From assembly GCF_023634765.1 (NCBI RefSeq), contig NZ_JAMLFX010000010.1, positions 19,895 through 83,894 of the forward strand: a stretch of 64,000 nt of DNA. The letters run 5' to 3'. Position numbers and translations under genes: made by a program. This DNA is from Pseudomonas sp. AKS31 (GTDB lineage Bacteria; Pseudomonadota; Gammaproteobacteria; Pseudomonadales; Pseudomonadaceae). Shown here in pieces: positions 40,898-48,964 of this stretch; the stretch's first letter is position 1; each line of letters starts with the position of its first letter. The notes below the pieces were generated by a model. The model was not told the origin of the DNA, searched no databases, and saw only the letters and a program-made list of their open reading frames with translations.

Positions 40898-41485
40898 CTA
40901 GGCCAGTTGTCGCGACCAACGCTTCTCCGGCGTTTCGAACAGCGGATTGACCAGCGCCGTCAGCACATGATCCTGCCAGCGCCCGGCAATGTTCAGATAC
41001 GCCTTGGCATAACCCTCACGTTCGAAACCCAGGCGTTCAAGCAGGCGTGCACTGCGCTCATTGCCGGGAATGTAATTGGCCATGATCCGGTGCAGGTTCT
41101 GGGTGTCGAACATGTAACCAATGGCAGCCTCCAGCGCTTCCTGCATCAAGCCCTGACCCTGCCGAGACTCGTCGATGTGATAACCGAGATAACACGCCTG
41201 AAAGGCCCCGCGAATGATGCCGCTGAAGTTGCAGGCGCCGATCATCTGCTGGCCATCCGGGGTCAGCAGCGCAAAATGCATGGCCAGCCCGGCCTCGAAT
41301 GCACTGGCCTGCACGTCGAGGCGCCGGCGAATCTGCTCGCTGGAAAAATATTCTGTGGTGCGGATGGGCGACCATGGCGCGAGGTGGCGCTGGTTGCGTC
41401 GGTAGAACTCGCTTTCAAGTTCGGCCTGCTCTGGAGCGAGTATTGCGAGCGTCAGGCGTTGGCAGGGCAGGGTCAACAGTGGCAT
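40898..41485 (-). CDS. GNAT family N-acetyltransferase (RimJ/RimL-like)
   Basis: A 195-residue acetyltransferase. ATG 41485 has GGAG six to seven bases before it. LGYHIDESRQGQGLMQEALE is the acetyl-CoA pyrophosphate loop (Q/RxxGxG/A type), and NLHRIMANYIPGNERSARLL is the C-terminal signature with the conserved Asn/Ser region of the RimJ group. Targets may be a protein alpha-amine or a small molecule. It is separate from the ArnT-like gene by 68 bp. Confidence 0.87.
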   Translation of the reverse strand: MPLLTLPCQRLTLAILAPEQAELESEFYRRNQRHLAPWSPIRTTEYFSSEQIRRRLDVQASAFEAGLAMHFALLTPDGQQMIGACNFSGIIRGAFQACYLGYHIDESRQGQGLMQEALEAAIGYMFDTQNLHRIMANYIPGNERSARLLERLGFEREGYAKAYLNIAGRWQDHVLTALVNPLFETPEKRWSRQLA

Positions 41486-41576
41486 CGGGCGCTCCGGAAT
41501 GGGGGATCTTCCGGCAGAGTCGCGCAATCCGCCGGGTTACGGCAAGTCGTGGCGAAGAGGGGGCTTTGTTTGAGGC

Positions 41577-41602
41577 AAAAAAAAGCCCGCAGGAGCGCGG
41601 GC
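41577..41602 (-). terminator. intrinsic terminator downstream of the DUF6124-like gene
   Basis: On the minus strand GCCCGC-GCTCCT-GCGGGC is followed by eight T residues. It stands 130 bp after the stop of the minus-strand gene at 41734 and before the GNAT start. Confidence 0.88.
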
Positions 41603-41733
41603 GAACCGTAGTTTCTTGAATGAGCCAGCGGACTGTACAAGGGTTGGCCGCGCAGCTGCAGTGAAGAAAAATTCATCTCGATGGGCGGCACCCATGCAGT
41701 CCGAAGCGCAACCGAGCGCCGGGGTTTCGCCCG

Positions 41734-42108
41734 TCAATGGCGGGTTTCAGGCCCGGTAGTGTTCAGCGGCTTCTGCGGATCAAGATTGTCCCGAGCCCGA
41801 CAAATAAGGATCTCGGCCAGTGCGCTCAGTTGCTTCATCGCCACCGCCACATGGCGTTTCGAGCCGTCGAACTCATCGGCAAAGTTTGCGCTGATGGCCG
41901 CGAGGGAATCGAGGATCTCACTGGCGTGGGTGAGCAGGGTCAGTGTGTCGACATCGTCGCGCACCCTGATGAGTTGATTGAGCGGGATGCTACGGCGCCG
42001 TTTGTGCGCTTCGCTGCGTGCGCTGGTATTCGATTGCGTTTGGCTGCTGGACGCTGGCGCATCGGACGGTGCCGGGCCAACCAGCGAAAGGCGTGGGATT
42101 TTCTTCAT
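41734..42108 (-). CDS. small Pseudomonas-type protein, DUF6124-like paralogue
   Basis: A 124-residue protein. MKKIPRLSLVGPAPSDAPAS starts at 42108 with GGAG upstream. A basic stretch KRRR lies in the middle. The C-terminal half DVDTLTLLTHASEILDSLAA, then EFDGSKRHVAVAMKQLSALA and EILICRARDNL, is helical. It aligns by eye with the same part of the 22363-22728 product at about one third of positions (ASE-L, G--R, AE---R--D-L). Function unknown. Confidence 0.72.
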   Translation of the reverse strand: MKKIPRLSLVGPAPSDAPASSSQTQSNTSARSEAHKRRRSIPLNQLIRVRDDVDTLTLLTHASEILDSLAAISANFADEFDGSKRHVAVAMKQLSALAEILICRARDNLDPQKPLNTTGPETRH

Positions 42109-42328
42109 GACGTAGCTCCGTGGAGTGAACATTCACTGCAATTGCGGCTGCCAAACCGTCCGCTGGATGGCAGTGGTCGTGGAGCGTAACGTCATGAGGA
42201 AAGGTGCACCAGTTCATCAAAGTCGACGCGTGTTGCGGGAATTTTCCTAGGACGTTCGATGTAGGAAGGAGGGCGTGGCGATTAACCGCTTTCGGGTTTT
42301 ATCCGCTGGCGTGAGCCGGTGATGGAAC

Positions 42329-43252
42329 TCAGTACTCCGCCACCTTATCTTCGCGCAACACCCACCCGGCCTCGCCCGCCACCAACGTGTATTGAACCTG
42401 GCGCATCTTCCCCGTGCGGCCAGCGCCTGCGTCAGTGCTGTCATACACCGGGAAGCGCTGCACCAGCGCGTTTTCCACCACTGCAAACGAATCCTCGCCC
42501 TGATAACCCTCAGCGATTTTCGGATTGTCGCTGACCGGCGGCAGGTAGATTTCGCTCAGGGATTTCTTGTTGTTGGCCGAATAGGCAATCAGATCGCCCG
42601 GCATGCCGCGTCCGGGAATGCGGGTGAAAACGTATATTTCGGGCGAGCCGTCGTTGTTCAGATCTCCAATCTCGGCGCGGACGATATCGCCCTTGAGTGG
42701 CCGGGTGATCACACTGTTATCGATTTCCAGGCCTTTGGGTTCAATGCGCAAAACCCGTTGGCCATCGACCTGCTCAGCGCTGACGCGAAAGCCGATGCCC
42801 TGCAATTCCAGTGTCTGGTTGAACGGTTTTGTCCCGTCCACCGCATCGGCGGAGGCGAGCCTCAGAGACAACGCATAGTTGGCGACTTCATTGCGCCGTG
42901 CCGCATTGCGCATGAGATACACCTGAACGGTGTATTCCCCATCGGAAGGCAGTGAGCCAGAAAAGTGATTGCCCATGATCGAACCGTTGAACAGCGCGTA
43001 ATCCGCGCCCTTGGCGGTGATGTTGAAGTAGGCGGAGGTGTTGGACGGTTTGAAATCGACGGTGAGCATCTGGCCGGCCTTGGCGTTGAATCTGTACTCC
43101 GCCGTCTGGTCGCCCTTGATCGACTGTTTGCGCTGAACACTGTCGGCGCTGGTTGTGAAAGCGATCGGTTCGACGCGCACAGCGCCAGTATCTGCTGCGA
43201 GAACCGGCAGAGAAATCAATGCGGCCAGCGCGGCGGCAATCCAGCTTTTCAT
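42329..43252 (-). CDS. PliI-like periplasmic lysozyme inhibitor, two-domain
   Basis: A 307-residue secreted protein; the ATG at 43252 has GGAG six bases before it. The signal peptide is MKSWIAAALAALISLPVLAA. The N-terminal half (residues 30-130) looks like a small beta-sandwich (MLTVDFKPSNTSAYFNITAK, GSLPSDGEYTVQVYLM). The C-terminal half has DLNNDGSPEIYVFTR, GYQGEDSFAVVENALVQRFP and RQVQYTLVAGEAGWVLREDK, which recall PliI, the inhibitor of invertebrate-type lysozyme. It probably guards the envelope against host lysozymes. The extra N-terminal domain is the notable feature. Confidence 0.72.
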   Translation of the reverse strand: MKSWIAAALAALISLPVLAADTGAVRVEPIAFTTSADSVQRKQSIKGDQTAEYRFNAKAGQMLTVDFKPSNTSAYFNITAKGADYALFNGSIMGNHFSGSLPSDGEYTVQVYLMRNAARRNEVANYALSLRLASADAVDGTKPFNQTLELQGIGFRVSAEQVDGQRVLRIEPKGLEIDNSVITRPLKGDIVRAEIGDLNNDGSPEIYVFTRIPGRGMPGDLIAYSANNKKSLSEIYLPPVSDNPKIAEGYQGEDSFAVVENALVQRFPVYDSTDAGAGRTGKMRQVQYTLVAGEAGWVLREDKVAEY

Positions 43253-43456
43253 CTTCAACTCCATTGCATCTCGATGTACGCAGCATAGAAGCTGTGTCGA
43301 GCAGGCGCTCAGTGATTACGCGGATTAAATGTTGCTGGATTTGAGCACGTGCATGAGGTCATGTTCCTGACACGAATCAGCTGTTCACATAATTCTCACC
43401 TGAGTTTTGCCATGATCATTGCCGGTATTCCATCGGCCCGAGCGAGTAATCCCGTC

Positions 43457-44497
43457 ATGAATGTGAGCGTTCTCTACGCTTTGGTTGCGGCAGCATTGTT
43501 TGGCGCCAGCACACCACTCGCCAAGCTGCTGGGGGTACAGATTTCACCGATTCTATTGGCCGGTTTGCTCTATCTGGGCAGCGGTCTGGGCTTGACCGTC
43601 CTGCGTTTTGCCCGCGATCGAGGCTGGCAGCGCTCCGGACTCGGCACCGGCGAATGGCCGTGGCTGGCCGGCGCCATCGGCTTCGGTGGTGTGCTGGCGC
43701 CGGTGGCGTTGATGTTCGGTTTGACCAGAACGTCCGGCGCGAGCGCGTCACTGATGCTCAACCTGGAATCAGTGCTCACGGCACTGCTGGCTTGGGTAGT
43801 GTTCAAGGAAAATGCCGATCGGCGAATCGTGATCGGCATGCTCGCCATCGTGGCCGGCGGTGTCGTGTTGTCCTGGCCACAAGAGGCCGTCTCGGCGCAG
43901 GACTGGACAGGGCCACTGGCCGTCGCCTTCGCCTGCTTTTGCTGGGCCATCGACAATAACCTGACGCGGAAAGTCTCTGCCTCGGATGCACTGTTCATCG
44001 CCGGCAGCAAAGGCCTTGTCGCCGGTCTGGTCAACTGCGGCCTGGCCTTGCTCATCGGCACGCAAATGCCTGCGGCCACCACGCTGGTGCCCATCCTGCT
44101 GGTCGGATTTCTCGGCTACGGCGTCAGCCTGGTGATGTTCGTCCTCGCCCTCCGCGGGCTGGGCAGTGCACGCACCGGCGCATACTTTTCCACCGCACCG
44201 TTCCTGGGCGCCGCTATCTCGATTCTGCTACTGGGCGAGTCGGTATCGCTGATGTTCCTGCTCGCTGCCGCGTTAATGGTCGTGGGGGTATGGATTCATC
44301 TGATGGAGAACCATGCTCATGAGCATCAGCACCAACGGCTCGAGCACGATCATCGTCATACACACGACGAGCATCATCAGCATACGCACGGGTTTGACTG
44401 GGATGGAACGGAGCCGCACAGTCATCCGCATGTGCATACGCCGATTCGGCATAGCCATGCGCATTTTCCGGATGTGCATCATCGGCATGAGCACTGA
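43457..44497 (+). CDS. DMT superfamily transporter (EamA type) with histidine-rich C-terminus
   Basis: A 346-residue permease with ten hydrophobic segments in two EamA repeats (first VLYALVAAALFGASTPLAKL; second AVAFACFCWAIDNNLTRKVS). After the last helix (LAAALMVVGVWIHLME) follow about 55 residues packed with His, for example HDHRHTHDEHHQHTHGFDW. Such tails usually bind Zn, Ni or Co or sense them. EamA proteins export amino acids or metabolites, so metal transport or metal-gated export is possible. The start at 43457 fits the first helix; the longer frame to 43349 is not supported. Confidence 0.86.
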   Translation: MNVSVLYALVAAALFGASTPLAKLLGVQISPILLAGLLYLGSGLGLTVLRFARDRGWQRSGLGTGEWPWLAGAIGFGGVLAPVALMFGLTRTSGASASLMLNLESVLTALLAWVVFKENADRRIVIGMLAIVAGGVVLSWPQEAVSAQDWTGPLAVAFACFCWAIDNNLTRKVSASDALFIAGSKGLVAGLVNCGLALLIGTQMPAATTLVPILLVGFLGYGVSLVMFVLALRGLGSARTGAYFSTAPFLGAAISILLLGESVSLMFLLAAALMVVGVWIHLMENHAHEHQHQRLEHDHRHTHDEHHQHTHGFDWDGTEPHSHPHVHTPIRHSHAHFPDVHHRHEH

Positions 44498-44552
44498 GGT
44501 GTGTGGACGGGGTGGTTTTTGGCGGGAGGGGCTGGACGGGAGGGCCAGATGC

Positions 44553-44581
44553 GACAAAGCCCGCACTTGGCGGGCTTTGTC
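44553..44581. terminator. strong hairpin between DMT gene and tmRNA
   Basis: Perfect 12-bp arms GACAAAGCCCGC / GCGGGCTTTGTC around ACTTG. It starts 9 bp beyond the 3' end of the minus-strand tmRNA and is also downstream of the + strand DMT gene, so it likely ends both. Confidence 0.88.
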
Positions 44582-44590
44582 GTTGAGAGT

Positions 44591-44979
44591 TGGTGGAGCC
44601 GGGGGGATTTGAACCCCCGTCCGCCAGTACTCCGCTGTCGGTACTACATGCGTAGCCGTTTCTATTAAGTTAACCCTCAGCGACCCGAAGGGCAGGGTGC
44701 TTTGGGCGAGTTGTGTAAGTTTTAGCCGCTTCGTCCACAACGTACTGCACGGCGATTCTGTTCTATATGACAATCATTTTGGGTTTACAGACATCCCCTG
44801 ATGATTGCTGGACCCGAAGGTACCAGGAGCATTGTCAGCTGCAATTAAGCAGCGAGAGCAACACCGTATTGGTCGTCATTGGCAACTATAAGTAGTTGCA
44901 ACAGTGGATTTACGACTTCTGTTACCAAGTCGGCATGCACCTAAAGTTTCGCAACCGGCGTCGAATCCTAAACGGCCCC
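44591..44979 (-). ncRNA. ssrA: transfer-messenger RNA (tmRNA)
   Basis: A 389-nt gene. The 5' end is GGGGCCGTTTAGGATTCGAC (44979 downward). The 3' end has the T-arm GGGTTCAAATCCCCCCGGCT followed by CCACCA (last base 44591). The tag reading frame lies at 44883-44845 and reads ANDDQYGVALAA then TAA, closing in the hydrophobic ALAA recognised by ClpXP/ClpAP. The tRNA-like part pairs GGGGCC... with ...GGCTCC. Together with SmpB (54221-54703) it rescues stalled ribosomes and marks truncated proteins. Unlike in E. coli, it is not next to smpB here. Confidence 0.97.
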
Positions 44980-45075
44980 GAACTCATTGCTCGGTACATC
45001 TGATTGAGCAACAAGCGTGTGCAGTGTACGCCAAACAGCCCGCAAGGCCAACCCGAAGATTGGCCAGGACATTGA

Positions 45076-45354
45076 TCAGTTGTTGGTACCGGTGGCTTTG
45101 CGCAGTTCGACGATGGTTTGCGAGGTTTCCGCAACGCAATCATCGATCTTGCCCTCGGCCTTCAGCGACTGAGCTCTGGTTACACTGGCATTAGCACGCT
45201 GACTCAGCTCAGGGTTCGCTGACAGCTGCCCCTTGGCATTATTGATCGTCTGAATATTGGCATCACACAGGTCAGCAGGCTTGTCCGCGGCGAACGAAGT
45301 GGAAGCCATCATCGATGCAGTAACGAACAGACCTAACAGTACAGAACGTTTCAT
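45076..45354 (-). CDS. small secreted protein of unknown function
   Basis: A 92-residue protein. MKRSVLLGLFVTASMMASTS with FAADKPADL gives a signal peptide cleaved near AFA/A; GGAGAT precedes the ATG. The mature 69 residues are largely helical with two cysteines (DLCDANI and DDCVAET) that could form a disulfide, and end RKATGTNN. I do not recognise the family. Its position is between the tmRNA and the lactate operon terminator. Confidence 0.75.
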   Translation of the reverse strand: MKRSVLLGLFVTASMMASTSFAADKPADLCDANIQTINNAKGQLSANPELSQRANASVTRAQSLKAEGKIDDCVAETSQTIVELRKATGTNN

Positions 45355-45420
45355 GTGTATCTCCTTGAACCGAGTGGGGTCCAGACTTCGCTGGCCGTCA
45401 GGACGGGCAACCGTATGGAA

Positions 45421-45444
45421 GAAAAACCCCGATCAGTCGGGGTT
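45421..45444 (-). terminator. terminator of the lactate operon
   Basis: On the minus strand AACCCCGA-CTGA-TCGGGGTTTTTC: an eight-base stem followed by a T run, 42 bp after the dld stop at 45486. Confidence 0.92.
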
Positions 45445-45485
45445 ATTCTGTGGACTACAGTCGAACTCAAGGGTTCTATTTTTCT

Positions 45486-48296
45486 TCAGCAGGCCTTCGC
45501 CCGGGTCACGCGATCCACCAGATAGACCAGCCCGTGGTAGTCGATTCCGCCGTGTTGCGTCAGGCCGATCTCACAGGTGCGACTGGTGGAAATCCCCTCG
45601 CTGCAATGCTGCACCGCATCCTTTAGCGTGCGCAGCGAGTGGCTGTTCAGCTCCGGCGTGGTGAAGCCTTTGTCGCCGGCAAACCCGCAGCAATGAATGC
45701 CTTCCGGGATCACCACGTTGTTGCTGCACTTGCGCGCCAGATCGATCAGCGCCTGGCTTTCGCCCAGATGCTGAGTGCTGCAGGTCACGTGTACGGCAAT
45801 CGGTGCATCTTGCGGGATGAAGTCGAGTCGATCGAGAAGGTGCGTACGAATGAAACGCACCGGGTCGTACAGATCCAGACGGGTTTCTCCTACGTCCTGC
45901 ACCAGGCGCAACGTGCACGGACTGGTGTCGCAATAGATCGGATCAAGGCCGCCGCGACTGGCGTGCAACAGGGCGCTGATCAACTCCTGGCGCTTGTGCT
46001 CTGCTTGCTCGGCGTAGCCTTTCGAGGCGAAGGGCTGACCGCAGCAGAGATTGTCCAGATTGTCCGGGAAAACCACCTGGTAGCCGGCCTTTTCCAGCAA
46101 GCCACGGGTTTTGTCGTACAGCGACATCTGCTCTTTATCACCCGCCGCCGGGCCCATCACTCGCGATACACATGCAGCTAGATAGACCACACGCGGGCGC
46201 TCGTCCGCCACGCTGGGGCTGAAACGAATGGCCTTCTCCGGTTGCGGCATCGCATTCGTCCACAACGGTACCTGACCTTTGGACAGGCGCGTTATGGTTG
46301 CCGAAAGTTTCGTCAGACGCGGTGCGCCGAGCATCATTCGTGCGCCGTTGGCCACGTGCAGGCTGAAGCGTGCGCCTTGCAGGGTCTTGGCGAAATTTCC
46401 TTCGATCCAGTCAGCGGTTTTCTGATGCGTCGCGTGTCGGCCGCGCAGCTTTTTCACCAGCTCACCGGTATTGATGCCTACGGGACAGCGTTGTGCACAT
46501 AGCCCCGTCGCGGCGCAAGTGTCGATGCCTTGATATTCGTAAGCTTCTTCCAGTTCTCGGGTGTCGACGCCGGCACGCTTTTTCGCCTGAATATCGCGCC
46601 AGATCACAATGCGCTGGCGCGGGCTGAGGGTCAGGCCTTTCGACGGGCAGACCGGTTCGCAAAAGCCGCATTCGATGCACTTGTCGACAATCTCGTCGGC
46701 TGCCGGCAGCGGCTTCAGGTGCTTGAGGTGGATCTGCGGGTCTTCGCTGAGCACCACGTCCGGGTTGAGAATACCGTTAGGGTCGAGTAGACGTTTGAGC
46801 TGCCACATCAGTTGATAGGCGTCGCTGCCCCATTCCAGTTCCACGAACGGCGCCATGTTGCGCCCGGTGCCGTGTTCGGCTTTCAGCGAACCGCCAAACT
46901 CCACGGCGACCAGTTGCGCGACGTCGTCCATGAACGCTTGATAGCGTGCGACTTCTTCCGGGTTGTTGAAGCCTTGGGTGAAGACGAAGTGCAGATTGCC
47001 TTCCAGCGCGTGTCCGAAAAGGATCGCTTCGTCGTAGGCATGTTTGTCGAACAACTCGATCAATCGGTTCACGCCGATGGCCAGTTGTTCGACGGGGAAA
47101 GTCACGTCTTCGATGATCACCGTGGTGCCGGTTTTGCGCACCGCGCCGACAGCGGGGAAGGTGTCCTTGCGGATCGCCCAGAGCTTGGCGTTTTCCACAG
47201 GGTCTTCGGTAAAGTCGACCTGCTTCTCCACCGGGAAGCCGCTGAGCGACGCCATGATTTGCGCCAGTTGTTCCTGCAGCAACGTGGAAGACGCGGCGCG
47301 GGATTCGATCAGCAGCGCGCAGGCATTGTTCGACAGCTGTTGTACGAAAGCAGGCATGCCCGGTTTGTTCTGTACCGAGCGCAAACTGCGACGATCCAGC
47401 AGTTCCACGGCGGACACCGGTTGGCTTTTCAGCACGGTAACCGCGTTGCAGCAGGTTTCCACATCCGGGAATACGATCAGCGCCGACGCCTTGTTCGGAT
47501 GATCAATCACCGTGTCGTAAGTCACCGCGCTGATAAAGCCGAGGGTGCCTTCGGAGCCGACCAGCAAGTGGCTCAAGATATCCACAGGCTCATCGAAATC
47601 CACCAGGGCGTTGAGCGACAGGCCGGTGGTATTTTTCAAACGGTATTTGTGGCGGATTCGTGCGGCGAGTTCGGCGTTGGCGCGGGTCTCGCGGCCCAAG
47701 GTCGCCAAACGCTCCAGCAACTGGCCGTGACTATTGCGAAACGCGGCGACACTGGCAGCGTCTTCGGTGTCGAGACGCGTGCCATCGGCCAGCACCAATC
47801 GAATGCCGGCCAGCGTGTGATAGGTGTTTTGTGCCGTGCCGCAGCACATGCCGCTGGCATTGTTGGCAACGATACCGCCGATTTTGCAGGCGTTGATCGA
47901 CGCTGGGTCCGGGCCAATCTTGCGCCCGAACGGTGCCAGCCACGCGTTGGCCTGTGCGCCGATTACGCCGGGTTGCAGACGGATTTGCATACCTTGGCCG
48001 CGAATCTCGCGAGCGTTCCAGTTATCCCCAAGCACAATCAAAACGGAATCGCTGATCGCCTGGCCGGAGAGGCTGGTGCCCGCCGCACGGAAGGTCACCG
48101 GGACATGGTCGCGCTGAGCCAGTTTCAGCAGCGCCACCACTTCATCTTCGGACTCGACGCGGATTACCAGTTTCGGGATCAGTCGATAAAAACTGGCGTC
48201 GGTGCCAAAGGCCAGCGTCGATAACGGGTCATCAAAACGGCGCTCGGCCGGAATCAGTTGTTGCGCATCACGCAGGAAATTCACCGGAAGCGTCAT
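45486..48296 (-). CDS. dld: D-lactate dehydrogenase, FAD and Fe-S type (Dld)
   Basis: A 936-residue membrane-associated dehydrogenase. The N-terminal FAD domain has VTFRAAGTSLSGQAISDSVL and GGIVANNASGMCCGTAQNTY. The C-terminal half has two 4Fe-4S sets (CIECGFCEPVCPSKG and CAATGLCAQRCPVG) and a CCG domain (NLCCGQPFASKGY, HCCGFAGDKGF). The architecture is that of FAD/Fe-S D-2-hydroxyacid dehydrogenases that give electrons to quinone. It is last in the lldP-lutABC-dld operon, overlapping lutC by 4 bp. So the operon serves both L-lactate (LutABC) and D-lactate. D-2-hydroxyglutarate dehydrogenase is an alternative for the family, made unlikely by context. Confidence 0.88.
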   Translation of the reverse strand: MTLPVNFLRDAQQLIPAERRFDDPLSTLAFGTDASFYRLIPKLVIRVESEDEVVALLKLAQRDHVPVTFRAAGTSLSGQAISDSVLIVLGDNWNAREIRGQGMQIRLQPGVIGAQANAWLAPFGRKIGPDPASINACKIGGIVANNASGMCCGTAQNTYHTLAGIRLVLADGTRLDTEDAASVAAFRNSHGQLLERLATLGRETRANAELAARIRHKYRLKNTTGLSLNALVDFDEPVDILSHLLVGSEGTLGFISAVTYDTVIDHPNKASALIVFPDVETCCNAVTVLKSQPVSAVELLDRRSLRSVQNKPGMPAFVQQLSNNACALLIESRAASSTLLQEQLAQIMASLSGFPVEKQVDFTEDPVENAKLWAIRKDTFPAVGAVRKTGTTVIIEDVTFPVEQLAIGVNRLIELFDKHAYDEAILFGHALEGNLHFVFTQGFNNPEEVARYQAFMDDVAQLVAVEFGGSLKAEHGTGRNMAPFVELEWGSDAYQLMWQLKRLLDPNGILNPDVVLSEDPQIHLKHLKPLPAADEIVDKCIECGFCEPVCPSKGLTLSPRQRIVIWRDIQAKKRAGVDTRELEEAYEYQGIDTCAATGLCAQRCPVGINTGELVKKLRGRHATHQKTADWIEGNFAKTLQGARFSLHVANGARMMLGAPRLTKLSATITRLSKGQVPLWTNAMPQPEKAIRFSPSVADERPRVVYLAACVSRVMGPAAGDKEQMSLYDKTRGLLEKAGYQVVFPDNLDNLCCGQPFASKGYAEQAEHKRQELISALLHASRGGLDPIYCDTSPCTLRLVQDVGETRLDLYDPVRFIRTHLLDRLDFIPQDAPIAVHVTCSTQHLGESQALIDLARKCSNNVVIPEGIHCCGFAGDKGFTTPELNSHSLRTLKDAVQHCSEGISTSRTCEIGLTQHGGIDYHGLVYLVDRVTRAKAC

Positions 48297-48964
48297 TGGT
48301 CCTCCAGGATCAGAACTACGAGATCTTTCGGGCCGTGGGCGCCGTAGGCCAGCACTTGCTCGATGTCAGCGGTTTTCGACGGGCCGGACACCAGCAACGC
48401 GTTGGTCGGCATGCCTTGGGCCCACTCGAATTCCTCTTGCACCTGATAGAAGTTGTCACGTATTTCGCTGGCCTTGAGCAGGGCGAAATGCACCGGCGGT
48501 ACCAGGCTCATCAAACGCGGTTCTTCGCGGGTTGGCCAGAGGATCAGGCTGCCGGTGGCGGCGATTGCGCCGAGGGTGCCGGTGAGGCTGGCCGGGGTGT
48601 CGTTGAACAGTTCGGCTTTCCACTCTTCCATCGGCCGATCGTAGGATTTCAGTGTCGGCAGGTCGGGATTGTTCGCCCAGTGCTGTGTGATTTGTTGCCC
48701 ATGCGCTGTAGTCGGTGCGATGAGCAGGCTCGGCAACTGGCGGTCGCGCAACAACTGCGCGAGCAACGCCGGCCATGCTTCGCCCGAGGACAGGTGGATT
48801 TCGGTGTGCACCGCTTCCATCAATTTGCGCAGTTGCGGGATGCGTTGTTCGGCGCTGTAGGTGTAAGGCTGCGTCACCAGATCGACATCGAAGTTGTCGG
48901 CAATCGGCGTGGCGCCAGTCAGACTTTTCCGCAGCTTGGCGAGGATATTTTGCTTTGCGCTCAT
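48293..48964 (-). CDS. lutC: lactate utilization protein LutC (LUD domain)
   Basis: A 223-residue protein with one LUD domain (SLTGTLGAIAATGSLILWPT core, PSKTADIEQVLAYGAHGPKD near the C-terminus). The start is ATG 48964, which shares one base with the lutB stop; the longer frame overlaps lutB. LutC is the third subunit of the LutABC L-lactate oxidase complex, cytosolic or membrane-bound. Confidence 0.9.
   Translation of the reverse strand: MSAKQNILAKLRKSLTGATPIADNFDVDLVTQPYTYSAEQRIPQLRKLMEAVHTEIHLSSGEAWPALLAQLLRDRQLPSLLIAPTTAHGQQITQHWANNPDLPTLKSYDRPMEEWKAELFNDTPASLTGTLGAIAATGSLILWPTREEPRLMSLVPPVHFALLKASEIRDNFYQVQEEFEWAQGMPTNALLVSGPSKTADIEQVLAYGAHGPKDLVVLILEDQ

Noticed and set aside
44591..45194. 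Short plus-strand frame across the tmRNA (44904-45194)
   Set aside because: It lies largely over the tmRNA 5' region and the small secreted protein gene and has no ribosome site.
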